From: JBBQXY01 sp051004815 | GTDB lineage: Bacteria; Chloroflexota; Ktedonobacteria; Ktedonobacterales; Ktedonobacteraceae | Assembly: GCA_051004815.1 (NCBI GenBank) | Contig: JBPCJY010000227.1 | Location: 12,184 to 76,183 of the forward strand | Length of the DNA stretch: 64,000 nt | Reading direction: 5' to 3' | Part shown: one piece after another, positions 33,771-41,880 of the stretch | How the letters are laid out: every line of letters starts with the position of its first letter | Position numbering within the stretch: the first letter of the stretch is position 1 | The notes under the pieces: generated by a model | Databases searched by the model: none | What the model saw: only the letters and a program-made list of their open reading frames with translations | Told to the model about the DNA's origin: nothing | Position numbers and translations under genes: made by a program

Positions 33771-35276
33771 TCACCTATTCTTTGTGCCGTAATTGGGCGC
33801 TTCTTTCGTGATCATTACATCATGCGGATGCGATTCACGCAGACCAGCATTGCTAATGCGTACAAAGCGTGTGTTGTTTTGCATGTCCGCAATCGTAGCG
33901 GCTCCGCAGTAGCCCATTGATTGGCGCACGCCGCCGACCAGTTGATGCACCAATGGCCCCAGCATACCTTTATATGGCACGCGAGCTTCGATGCCTTCGG
34001 CAATCAGCATCGACTCATCTTTAGTATCGGCCTGGAAGTAGCGATCTTTGCTGTAACTGCGCTGCTTCATCGCCCCGATCGATCCCATGCCGCGATAATC
34101 TTTAAAACGCTCACCGTGCGAGATAATCAGGTCGCCGGGACTTTCATCTACACCCGCCAGGAGGCTGCCCAACATGACAGTATCGGCTCCTGCCGCGATG
34201 GCTTTAGCGATATCGCCGGAATATTGGATACCGCCATCGCCAATAATCGGCACATCATAGGAGCGAGCCGCACGGGCGCACTCGTAAATGGCGGAGATTT
34301 GCGGCATACCAATGCCAGCAATAATGCGCGTGGTGCAGATAGCCCCGGCCCCAATGCCAACCTTGATCGCATCTGCTCCCGCCTGGATGAGGGCCTCAGT
34401 CGCTTCAGCCGTGACGACATTACCGGCGATGAGCTGTACCTGCTTCCCAAAACGGTCTTTGACGCGAGCCACGGTCTCAAGAACCATGCGAGAGTGTGCG
34501 TGCGAGGTATCTACGACGATGACATCGACGCCCTCTTCGATTAAAGCGGCACAGCGTTCATCCGTGTCGGGGCCAACTCCGACGGCCGCTCCGACACGCA
34601 ACCGTCCAAAGCTATCTTTAGAGGCATGGGGATAGCGAATCTTCTTTTCAATGTCCTTCATGGTGATGAGGCCCTTGAGCATGCCATGCTCATCCACCAC
34701 GGGCAGTTTCTCGATTTTGTAGCGGTGCAGACTAGCGCGAGCCTGCTCTAAAGTGGTGCCTACCGGAACGGTTATCAGGTGATCCCGCGTCATCAGTTCG
34801 ACGATGGGACGAAGTGGATTGGTCTCGAAACGAATATCTCTATTGGTAAGAATGCCAACAAGCTTGCCGTTTTCGGTTATCGGGATGCCGGAGATGTGGA
34901 AATGCTCCATAGCGGCCAATGCTTCGCTGAGCGAGGCGGTTCGCTCCATGGTGATAGGGTCGGTAATCATGCCTGACTCGGAACGCTTGACTTTATCGAC
35001 TTCCTGGGCCTGATCGTGAATGGACAAATTACGATGGACAATACCAATCCCACCTTCGCGTGCCAGGGCAATAGCCAACTTTCCCTCGGTCACAGTATCC
35101 ATAGCGGCACTCAGGATGGGAATGTTGATGGTGATCGTGCGGGTCAGGCGAGTTTGGGTGGAGACATCATGGGGAAGGACCGACGAAGCGGCCGGTACGA
35201 TGAGGACATCATCAAAGGTGAGTCCTTCCAGGCCAAATTTTTCGTCAAAAGCACCAGGGTTTTGCGCCGAAGACAT
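33771..35276 (-). CDS. guaB: Inosine-5'-monophosphate dehydrogenase
   Basis: 501 aa, full length. It oxidises IMP to XMP with NAD+, the committed step to GMP. The N-terminal LTFDDVLIVPAAS is followed by two CBS domains (about 100-220), the catalytic loop GAGAICTTRIIAGIGMPQ with the active-site Cys, GDGGIQYSGDIAKAIAAGAD, and the flap region GSIGAMKQRSYSKDRYFQ. AAGGAGGAT before the ATG at 35276 selects this start over a much longer frame. A promoter lies at 35403-35432, and an IS3-type element ends only 6 bp further upstream. Confidence 0.93.
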   Translation of the reverse strand: MSSAQNPGAFDEKFGLEGLTFDDVLIVPAASSVLPHDVSTQTRLTRTITINIPILSAAMDTVTEGKLAIALAREGGIGIVHRNLSIHDQAQEVDKVKRSESGMITDPITMERTASLSEALAAMEHFHISGIPITENGKLVGILTNRDIRFETNPLRPIVELMTRDHLITVPVGTTLEQARASLHRYKIEKLPVVDEHGMLKGLITMKDIEKKIRYPHASKDSFGRLRVGAAVGVGPDTDERCAALIEEGVDVIVVDTSHAHSRMVLETVARVKDRFGKQVQLIAGNVVTAEATEALIQAGADAIKVGIGAGAICTTRIIAGIGMPQISAIYECARAARSYDVPIIGDGGIQYSGDIAKAIAAGADTVMLGSLLAGVDESPGDLIISHGERFKDYRGMGSIGAMKQRSYSKDRYFQADTKDESMLIAEGIEARVPYKGMLGPLVHQLVGGVRQSMGYCGAATIADMQNNTRFVRISNAGLRESHPHDVMITKEAPNYGTKNR

Positions 35277-35402
35277 GATGGCGGCATCCTCCTTAGTAAA
35301 ACGCCCAGCGCACGTCACAACCAACGTGAGCCGGGCCTCACAACTACTATGATAATAACAGACGTTCTCTGCGTCATGAAAATGAATTGAATAGTTCTTG
35401 TT

Positions 35403-35432
35403 AGTGTAGCATCTGCGATCAGTGAACGTCAA
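35403..35432 (-). promoter_or_regulatory. Sigma-70-type promoter of guaB
   Basis: On the minus strand TTGACG (35432-35427) and TACACT (35408-35403) are 18 nt apart. The leader to the ATG is about 120 nt. The IS3-type element starts at 35439, so anything upstream of -42 was replaced by IS sequence. Confidence 0.65.
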
Positions 35433-35438
35433 ATATAC

Positions 35439-36695
35439 TGGCCCTAAGAATCTGAACACAGAAAGGGACAGAAATAAGATATACTCAAAACATGATGAGA
35501 AAACAGTATACCGCAGCTTTCAAGGCGAAAGTGGTTCAGGAACTCTTAAAAGAAGAGAAGACCTTTGCACAAATCGCCACGGAATATGAAGTGCATCCCA
35601 CCCAACTGAAGAATTGGCGAGCGATCACGTTAGAAGGGCTAGCAAGCCTCTTTGAGAAACAGGACAGTACCGCCGAGTTACAAGTGGCTCACGAGCAGCA
35701 GCTCACCGAACTTTACGCGGAAATTGGCAAGTTAACCACCCAGGTGACCTGGCTGAAAAAAAAGTTACCGATCTGACGAGAGAGGAACGGCTCGCGCTGA
35801 TTGAGCGAGCCAGTATTGAGCTTCCATTGAGGGAGCAAGCCGATCTCTTGGGAGTGAGTCGTTCCAGTTTGTATTACCAGCCGCGCCCTCCCTCAGCAGA
35901 GGAAGTGCAGCTCAAACATCGCATTGATGAGATTTACACGCTGCTTCCCTTTTATGGATCGCGCAAAATCGCTGCCCAGTTACAACGAGAAGGGATGGGG
36001 ATCAATCGGAAAACCGTGGCACGATATATGCAGGAGATGGGCATTGCCGCCATTTATCCAGGGCCGAACCTGAGCAAGCGCGCATCAGAAGGAAGGGGTG
36101 TATCCATACTTGTTGCGGAATATCACAAGTACCTATCCCAATCATATTTGGGGGATAGATATCACCTACATTCGCTTGCGAGGCGGCTGGATGTATCTCG
36201 TAGCGATGCTGGATTGGTATTCACGCTATGTCATCAGTTGGGAGTTGGATCAGACCTTAGAGATGCCTTTTGTCTTGAGTACGGTCCAACGAGCCTTAGA
36301 GCAAGCGGTGCCAGTGATCTGTAATAGTGATCAAGGCAGTCATTTTACCAGTCCGCAGTATCTCAACTTACTTAAAACCGCCAAGGTGCAAATCAGCATG
36401 GATGGCCGCGGGCGAGCCTTGGACAATATTTTTACCGAACGGTTATGGCGTACTGTGAAATATGAGGAGGTATTTCTTCACGATTACCTCTCGCCACGAG
36501 AGGCACGTCAGGCATTAACCCGGTACTTTACCTTTTATAATCAGGAGCGCCTTCATCAGGCACTTGATTACCAAACCCCAGCCGAAGTGTATTTTCACCA
36601 GGCTTGAACGCGTATCATTGAGAACACAGAGCAGCCAAAAAGGAGAAAAGTAGCTCTTATCTCAGTCAGTTTTTGTGTCTTGACAAAATGGGCCA
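35439..36695 (+). mobile_element. IS3-family insertion sequence (frameshifted)
   Basis: The tips both read TGGCCC inwards and are followed by related sequence (GACACA/GAACACA, then GATAAGA), consistent with about 40-bp imperfect inverted repeats. The length of 1257 bp is normal for IS3. No 3-4 bp target duplication is seen (ATAC on the left, CCAT on the right), so the flanks have probably been rearranged. Confidence 0.75.
35492..36607 (+). pseudogene. IS3-type transposase OrfA/OrfB, interrupted by a second frameshift
   Basis: OrfA (35492-35776) is an HTH_Tnp_1 protein (YTAAFKAKVVQELLKEEKTFAQIATEYEVHP) with a coiled coil. An A8 run at 35756-35763 would give the usual programmed -1 shift into OrfB (VTDLTREERLALIERASIELPLREQADLLGVSRSSLYY). 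OrfB's helical region is then broken near 36085-36100. The DDE catalytic half continues in another frame, with GIDITYI, NSDQGSHF and the Glu of IFTERLWRTVKYEE. A one-base indel, not a programmed shift, explains this break, so the element is probably inactive. Confidence 0.8.
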
Positions 36696-37285
36696 CCATG
36701 TGCGCCGTTTCGACCCATTATCAATTCCCGCGAAAGGCGGGGGAGGAAGAGAGTACAACATCCTCCAGGACACCAGCTTACTTGGCGAGGAAACTCAAAG
36801 AGGACAGAAGCATGCTGTGAAAGCGGAAGGGAACAGAAGGCGTGTATGTTCGCGTTCCGCAAGTCCTGAACGTATGGTGAGACTGAGACTGTCGAACCCG
36901 AGTTCCGCACGGTCACACCCACGACCCGTCACTCCACGCAAAAGGTGACGACACCGGATACACATTTGGTATGGTGAAATGTGAAAAGCCACCCGAAGAA
37001 AACCAATTTCGGGATTACTCTCTCCGGTGAGTAGCAGTTAAGGAAACTGAGAAGGAACAGAAGGGCACCTACCCGTTCTACACGTTGATAGAGGATAAAT
37101 ACGGGATCGCCTACCAGGGGAGACCCTCATGGTGACGGAACCCCCATAGTACTGAAGAAAAAGGGACGACTAAAGGTTTTTTTTTTTGAAGGAAGGGGCA
37201 GCTCTTGAAAAAGAGCCAGAGCGCACCCTTGATACAGGTGTGCAGGGAAGGTATCAAGAAGTTCATACACGCGGAGGCATGCGTA

Positions 37286-39118
37286 ATGCAAAGCACCGAA
37301 ACGTACCTGGGACTTCTCCGAGAACGTGGCAAGAAAGGCTTGCCTCTCCAACGCGTCTATCGACAACTGTTCAACTCCCACCTGTACCTGACGGCTTACG
37401 GAAAGCTCTACAGGAACGCAGGAGCGATGACCAGAGGGATAACCAGCGAGACCGTTGATGCGATGTCCGTCGAGAAGATCAAGACGATCATCGAGACGCT
37501 TCGTACCGAACGGTATCAGTGGAAGCCAGCGAAACGCATCTACATCTTGAAGCGGAATGGGAAAAAACGACCACTTGGCTTGCCAGTTTGGAGTGACAAA
37601 CTCCTCGCGGAAGTCATCCGCATGATACTCTCTGCCTACTATGACTGCCAATTTAGCGACCACTCGCATGGGTTCCGCGAGGGACGCGGCTGTCATACGG
37701 CTCTACGGGAGATTTCCTCTACGTGGAAAGGGAGTACTTGGATTATCGAAGGCGATATTTCCGACTGCTTTGGCTCACTCTCGCACGAACTGCTCATGCA
37801 AATCGTGTCAGAAAAGATTCAGGATGGGCGTTTCCTCCACCTGCTCAAAAAGCTCCTCGATGCAGGATATCTCGAAGATTGGAAATTCAATCGCACCTTG
37901 AGCGGAGTTCCGCAAGGGTCAGTGCTCAGTCCCTTGCTTTCCAACATCCTGCTCGACAAGCTGGACAAATACGTCGAAACAACGCTCATTCCACGCTACA
38001 CAACAGGGGAACGAAGAAAGCACAACAATGAGCATGCGAGACTCATGAAGCAGGCCAATCGCCTCCAGCAAAAAGGGCAGAAGGAGGCTGCCCGTGTCCT
38101 GAGAAAACGCATGCGTCAACTACCTTCCATCGCCACCCACGACCCAGCTTATCGACGGCTTCGCTATTGTCGCTACGCCGATGATTTTGTGCTGGGATTT
38201 ACCGGGCCAAAATCAGAAGCCGAGGAAATCAAATACCACCTCAGTACCTTTCTGCGAGAAGAACTCAACCTTCTGCTCTCCCCAGAAAAGACACTGATCA
38301 CCCATGCAAGAAGCGAAGCCGCCAAGTTCTTGGGATACGAAATCACCATCCTGCAAGCCGATACGAAACAAAGCATCACCAGAGGAGGGGTGAAACGCAG
38401 AAGTATCAATGGTAAAACAGGATTACGTGTTCCACGAGCCACTCTCGTCGAAAAATGCAATCGCTATCGACGATACGGAAAACCGTGCCACCGGGCTGAG
38501 TTGCTGAACGAAAGTGACTACACCATCATCGCCACCTATCAATTGGAGTACCGAGGGATGGTGAACTACTATCGATTAGCGTACAACTTGCATACGTTCC
38601 GACTGCTGAAATGGGTCATGGAAACCTCTCTCACCAAAACACTCGCGGCCAAACACCAAATCTCAGTGAAAGCGGTGTATCGCACGTATCACGCAACCCT
38701 CCTCATCGAGGGAAAACGGTACAAAGGGCTGCATGTGGCTGTCACACGAGAAGGGAAGAAGCCGCTGATCGCCACCTGGGGCGGTATCCCACTCAGATGG
38801 GATAGGAACGCCACGATCCAGGATAGACCCCATCAGGTCCCCTGGAACAACCGGACGGAGCTAGAAAAGCGTCTCTTAGCCCAAGTCTGTGAAGTCTGCG
38901 ATGCAACCTCTATGACCGACAAACTTGAGGTACACCATATTCGTGCGCTCAAAGATTTGGGGAAATATGATGGGAGAGAGAAACCGGAGTGGGTCAAGAT
39001 CATGGCTGCCCGGCGACGCAAAACCCTGGTTCTCTGTCAGGTCTGTCACAGAGAACTCCACGCCGGACGGCCTCTCCGAAAAAAAGGTATCAGGTTCTCG
39101 GACGGAAATACACCATGA
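37286..39118 (+). CDS. ltrA: Group II intron-encoded reverse transcriptase/maturase with HNH endonuclease
   Basis: 610 aa. The RT domain (about 30-330) contains YILKRNGKKRPLGLP, FREGRGCHTAL, GDISDCFGSL, GVPQGSVLSPLL and YADDF (297-301, catalytic Asp pair). The maturase/X domain follows (YRRYGKPCHRAELL, YQLEYRGMVNYYRLAYN). The C-terminal HNH (CEVCDA, LEVHHIRAL, LCQVCHRELH) starts near 535. GGAGG 7 nt before the ATG at 37286 fixes the start. The protein assists splicing and copies the intron into DNA targets. The HNH argues against class C. Confidence 0.9.
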   Translation: MQSTETYLGLLRERGKKGLPLQRVYRQLFNSHLYLTAYGKLYRNAGAMTRGITSETVDAMSVEKIKTIIETLRTERYQWKPAKRIYILKRNGKKRPLGLPVWSDKLLAEVIRMILSAYYDCQFSDHSHGFREGRGCHTALREISSTWKGSTWIIEGDISDCFGSLSHELLMQIVSEKIQDGRFLHLLKKLLDAGYLEDWKFNRTLSGVPQGSVLSPLLSNILLDKLDKYVETTLIPRYTTGERRKHNNEHARLMKQANRLQQKGQKEAARVLRKRMRQLPSIATHDPAYRRLRYCRYADDFVLGFTGPKSEAEEIKYHLSTFLREELNLLLSPEKTLITHARSEAAKFLGYEITILQADTKQSITRGGVKRRSINGKTGLRVPRATLVEKCNRYRRYGKPCHRAELLNESDYTIIATYQLEYRGMVNYYRLAYNLHTFRLLKWVMETSLTKTLAAKHQISVKAVYRTYHATLLIEGKRYKGLHVAVTREGKKPLIATWGGIPLRWDRNATIQDRPHQVPWNNRTELEKRLLAQVCEVCDATSMTDKLEVHHIRALKDLGKYDGREKPEWVKIMAARRRKTLVLCQVCHRELHAGRPLRKKGIRFSDGNTP

Positions 39119-39126
39119 TGCTGGAA

Positions 39127-39158
39127 AGCGCAGTGCGATGAAAGTCGCATGCTGCGTT
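39127..39158 (+). ncRNA. Group II intron domain V
   Basis: A 32-nt hairpin: lower stem AGCGCAG with CUGCGUU, a 2-nt bulge (UG), upper stem UGCGA with UCGCA, and GNRA-like loop UGAAAG. The AGC triad opens the stem. This is the catalytic core of the ribozyme. Confidence 0.88.
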
Positions 39159-39214
39159 TGGAGGGGGGCATTCGGAACAGGGCAGCAATGTACCTCGCTG
39201 GGTGCCTACCCTAC

Positions 39215-39404
39215 AAATAGACGTTCGCTTGATGTCAATGACGCAGACTCCTATGTTTTGAATGATATCTTGTATAACCAGATTTTCAATTAATGCTGAC
39301 TTTCCCGTACCTGTGCCGCCGACAATATCTAAAGATTGTACTCGTACAGCTTTGGGAATTTCAACGCGCTCATCATTTGCCATTCCGATAACTGAGGAGG
39401 TCAT
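39215..39404 (-). pseudogene. Truncated DUF87/VirB4-type ATPase gene, N-terminal fragment
   Basis: About 63 codons from the ATG at 39404 (AAGGATAA upstream). SLDIVGGTGTGKSALIENLVIQDIIQNIGVCVIDIK is the Walker A region and first strands of a TraG/VirD4-like or DUF87 DNA-translocase ATPase. The frame then runs into the group II intron. Sequence beyond the intron and IS3 element is the guaB promoter, so the rest of the gene is gone, not merely split. This points to a lost conjugation function. Confidence 0.75.
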
Positions 39405-39480
39405 TTCTCATTATCCTTGAGTAACGTATGTTCTAACCTTACTAAGTATAATATACCATACTGTAAGCCCTTCTTGATCT

Positions 39481-39657
39481 CTATTTGTCAGTTTGCCTAT
39501 CTTGTAAGAACTTCTCGTAATCTTCACGCTTTACACGGTACTCTTTGCCAATCTTTACGGCAGGGAGTTTCTTTTGACGAATCCATAAACGAACCAGGTC
39601 TTCTGAAATATCTAAATCACGAGCTATGGCCTCCACAGTAATATATCGTTGTTCCAC
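39481..39657 (-). CDS. Excisionase-like HTH protein
   Basis: 58 aa from a GTG start with GAGGTG upstream. RYITVEAIARDLDISEDLVRLWIRQKKLPAVKIGKEYRVKREDYEKFLQ is a complete winged-helix MerR/excisionase (Xis-like, helix_turn_helix 17) domain. In an element with a site-specific recombinase it could direct excision or act as a repressor. It is divergent from the 66-aa gene at 39797. Confidence 0.8.
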   Translation of the reverse strand: MEQRYITVEAIARDLDISEDLVRLWIRQKKLPAVKIGKEYRVKREDYEKFLQDRQTDK

Positions 39658-39796
39658 AGCACACCTCGTTTTTGGGAATTATATGCTGATTCAAAATAAA
39701 CGTCAAACGTAAGGGTTTTAGCCTTGATTTATTCGCGAAAATCAGTGTATTATAGTACAAGTAACGTAATCAACCATATTTAAGGGAGAGAGCCAC

Positions 39797-39997
39797 ATGC
39801 AAGCGTATGGCGACAATTTCATTCCGTTGATCCCTGTAGATTCTTTAATTCACACCACAGAGAACCCATTCTGCTACGATCCTGCCTGCCCTTGCCATGA
39901 AGATAAGGACAAAATCGAAACAGTAGGACGGCACGTTCAGGATGGACTGATTACCCCTCAAGAAGCAACTGATTTTGTAAATGGCAAGACTTTTTAG
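39797..39997 (+). CDS. Small hypothetical protein of the integrative element
   Basis: 66 aa. A Cys/His-containing stretch (NPFCYDPACPCHEDKD) could bind a metal, followed by a short helix (GLITPQEATDFVNGKTF). AAGGGAGAG precedes the ATG. It is the first of four co-oriented genes leading to the serine recombinase. No family is recognised. Confidence 0.6.
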   Translation: MQAYGDNFIPLIPVDSLIHTTENPFCYDPACPCHEDKDKIETVGRHVQDGLITPQEATDFVNGKTF

Positions 39998-40006
39998 GAG
40001 GGATCA

Positions 40007-40618
40007 ATGCGTCAACAAATTACACAGCACCCAGTACCCAGACGAGCAAGCGCACCAGTAGAAGAGATTCCAGATTCTTATTTCCAGCAGCGAAATCCAA
40101 GTAGTACCAGGCGATATACCACGACTGAGGGGAACCAAGTCATCCAGCAGGGAAACCGCAGGATTGTTATTCACGAGGAACCACCGCCAAAACTCAAACG
40201 CCACTGGCATCCGATGTTCTTTATCGGCCTAGTGTTCTTTACTATGGTTATCGGGGGGATCGCGTTCACACTGCTTGGTAATTGGTGGCAAGCAAAACAG
40301 GCTGATTGGAAGTATGGCAATCCGAGAACTTTCCAGATAGATCAATTTGTTGGTCACTCGGATAGCCCAGATCATCCCAACCATTTTGTTGCTTTAAATG
40401 ACGGTGGTTTGATTGAAGTTATTGAACTGAACACCAACCCCAAGAATGACCATATTTACCTGATTACTACCGTTACTGACTCACTCACACCTGTTAGCCT
40501 TAATTTCGCTGACATCAATCATGATGGAAAGGTGGATATGATCGTAACGATTGGAGTAGGAAATTCGTATTCAGTTGTTTTGCTCAACGATGGAGCTCAA
40601 TTTAAACCACAACAATAG
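40007..40618 (+). CDS. Single-pass membrane protein with FG-GAP/VCBS-like end
   Basis: 203 aa. A proline- and Gln-rich cytosolic N-terminus is followed by one membrane segment (about 68-92, MFFIGLVFFTMVIGGIAFTLLGNWW). The extracytoplasmic domain ends with FADINHDGKVDMIVTIGVGNSYSVVLLND, a calcium-binding FG-GAP-like motif. AGGAGG precedes the ATG. It resembles surface proteins carried by mobile elements in this class. I infer an envelope role in the element's transfer machinery. Confidence 0.65.
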   Translation: MRQQITQHPVPRRASAPVEEIPDSYFQQRNPSSTRRYTTTEGNQVIQQGNRRIVIHEEPPPKLKRHWHPMFFIGLVFFTMVIGGIAFTLLGNWWQAKQADWKYGNPRTFQIDQFVGHSDSPDHPNHFVALNDGGLIEVIELNTNPKNDHIYLITTVTDSLTPVSLNFADINHDGKVDMIVTIGVGNSYSVVLLNDGAQFKPQQ

Positions 40619-40626
40619 GAGAAGCT

Positions 40627-41436
40627 ATGCAGCAAGTAGAAGATCAGATCGAGACTATCCATCTCTACGTGGTGCGTGAGAAAGAGAAGAATCCCTACAC
40701 ATTTCTGCCTCTTTTCTTTGCCTTCTTGTGTTTAGTCGGGATTGCTGCCCTCACGCTCTATTCAGGAGAACATCCCTCCTATGAGCATGAAACGCTTCGC
40801 GTACCGGCTCTTTTGTTGCCTCTGAAAACATTTAGCGCATCAGTCCACGTTATTCCAACAGGCATGAAGACCATTCCGGCCACAAACGCCACAGGAACAC
40901 TTACCGTCACCAACGGCTCTATTTTATCGCAAGAGCTCCCCAAGGGCATGATCTTTGTAGGAAATGGAGTGGAAGTTGTCTCAGATACACTCATCTTTGT
41001 ACCAGCAGGAAGCGCGTCAGGGTATGGTGTTGCCACGGTTTCAGCCCATGCAGTGACACCCGGCACAAAAGGAAATATCGCGCCGTTGGAGACCGATCAG
41101 GTTTACGGAACGTCTTTGTATATCCGCAATCTCCAAAAGTTCACAGGCGGTAAAGAATCATATACCAAGACCTTTGTAACGCCCCAGGATAATCAGAAAG
41201 CCATTGAACAGGCAAGGCTTGTTCTTCTGCCCCATGTGCTTTCAGGGCTGCTTGTACACCCCTGTCAAGAGAAATCTACGGCTGGCATAAGACTTACCGT
41301 GACCTGGACATGTCAGTTCTTCACCTTTGAGATACCACGATTACCACAAGTGAAAGTAATTCATACAACACTTGCGGGAAAAGAAGTCCTTTTAGAGATC
41401 GAGTACGTAGCGCGAGGCATATTGCTGCCAAAATAG
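40627..41436 (+). CDS. Membrane-anchored baseplate J-like protein
   Basis: 269 aa. One membrane segment (about 25-45), then a beta-rich domain with FVPAGSASGYGVATVSAHAVTPGTKGNIAPLETDQVYG, the pattern of gp47/baseplate J-like barrel domains. TKTFVTPQDNQKA follows, then a second beta domain. AGGAG precedes the ATG. It lies 8 nt after the previous gene in the same operon. It may be a cell-surface component of the integrative element, perhaps for DNA transfer or attachment. The label is structural only. Confidence 0.6.
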   Translation: MQQVEDQIETIHLYVVREKEKNPYTFLPLFFAFLCLVGIAALTLYSGEHPSYEHETLRVPALLLPLKTFSASVHVIPTGMKTIPATNATGTLTVTNGSILSQELPKGMIFVGNGVEVVSDTLIFVPAGSASGYGVATVSAHAVTPGTKGNIAPLETDQVYGTSLYIRNLQKFTGGKESYTKTFVTPQDNQKAIEQARLVLLPHVLSGLLVHPCQEKSTAGIRLTVTWTCQFFTFEIPRLPQVKVIHTTLAGKEVLLEIEYVARGILLPK

Positions 41437-41625
41437 CTAGAAGAATGGAAAAAAGTTGGGTATAATTGAGGAACAACCAAAAATTATGGCGGATGTGATG
41501 GTACTACCAATACGCATCACACCCTCGCCTCAAGACAACGAGACACCGTTGCTAGAGAGTAATCCTATTATACTACAGGATTATTCCTCAGTCTATGTGT
41601 CTCGCAGTAACAAAGGAGACACACT

Positions 41626-41853
41626 TTGGCTACTTCCTCTCGTTCTACCCAACCTCATACTGTGCTGCCTTCAACCAGCACGCACCCTACACCACCTAGT
41701 GTTCTGTCTCAGCAGGTCGTATCATCTTCGGAAAGCGCAACACTGATTGACGTACGAATAGGTTTACACCTCTTAGGACGGGAAGGTCGCACACTTCTTG
41801 CTCAATACGTTAAAGCTAAGAGTCAGCAACAGACGCTCCATAACAAGGTATAG
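41626..41853 (+). CDS. Small hypothetical protein upstream of the recombinase
   Basis: 75 aa from TTG at 41626 with AAAGGAGA at a good distance. It has a Ser/Thr/Pro-rich first half and a helical second half (LIDVRIGLHLLGREGRTLLAQYVKAKSQQQ). It ends 27 nt before the serine recombinase and is probably co-transcribed with it. A longer overlapping frame from 41486 exists but looks non-coding. It may be an accessory or recombination-directionality protein, which is speculation. Confidence 0.45.
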   Translation: MATSSRSTQPHTVLPSTSTHPTPPSVLSQQVVSSSESATLIDVRIGLHLLGREGRTLLAQYVKAKSQQQTLHNKV

Positions 41854-41880
41854 AGAGTTACAGGAAAGGGATTATAGCTC

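Larger units (their letters stand above)
36700..39214 (+). mobile_element. Group II intron, full length
   Basis: Starts with the 5' consensus GTGCG at 36700. It encodes an RT-maturase-HNH protein in domain IV and has a well-formed domain V (39127-39158), then a domain VI-like hairpin ending CCTACCCTAC at 39214. The 5' exon is the terminus of the IS3-type element. The 3' exon is a truncated minus-strand ATPase gene. The 3' boundary may be off by a few bases. All parts needed for splicing and mobility look intact. Confidence 0.82.

Noticed and set aside
36700..39214. Retron or DGR reverse transcriptase
   Set aside because: Maturase X and HNH domains, 5' GTGCG and a clear domain V make it a group II intron. 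The HNH also argues against class C, first suspected from the nearby inverted repeat.
41456..41746. 96-codon frame upstream of the serine recombinase
   Set aside because: It overlaps the better supported TTG-start frame at 41626, and its second half looks like out-of-frame sequence.
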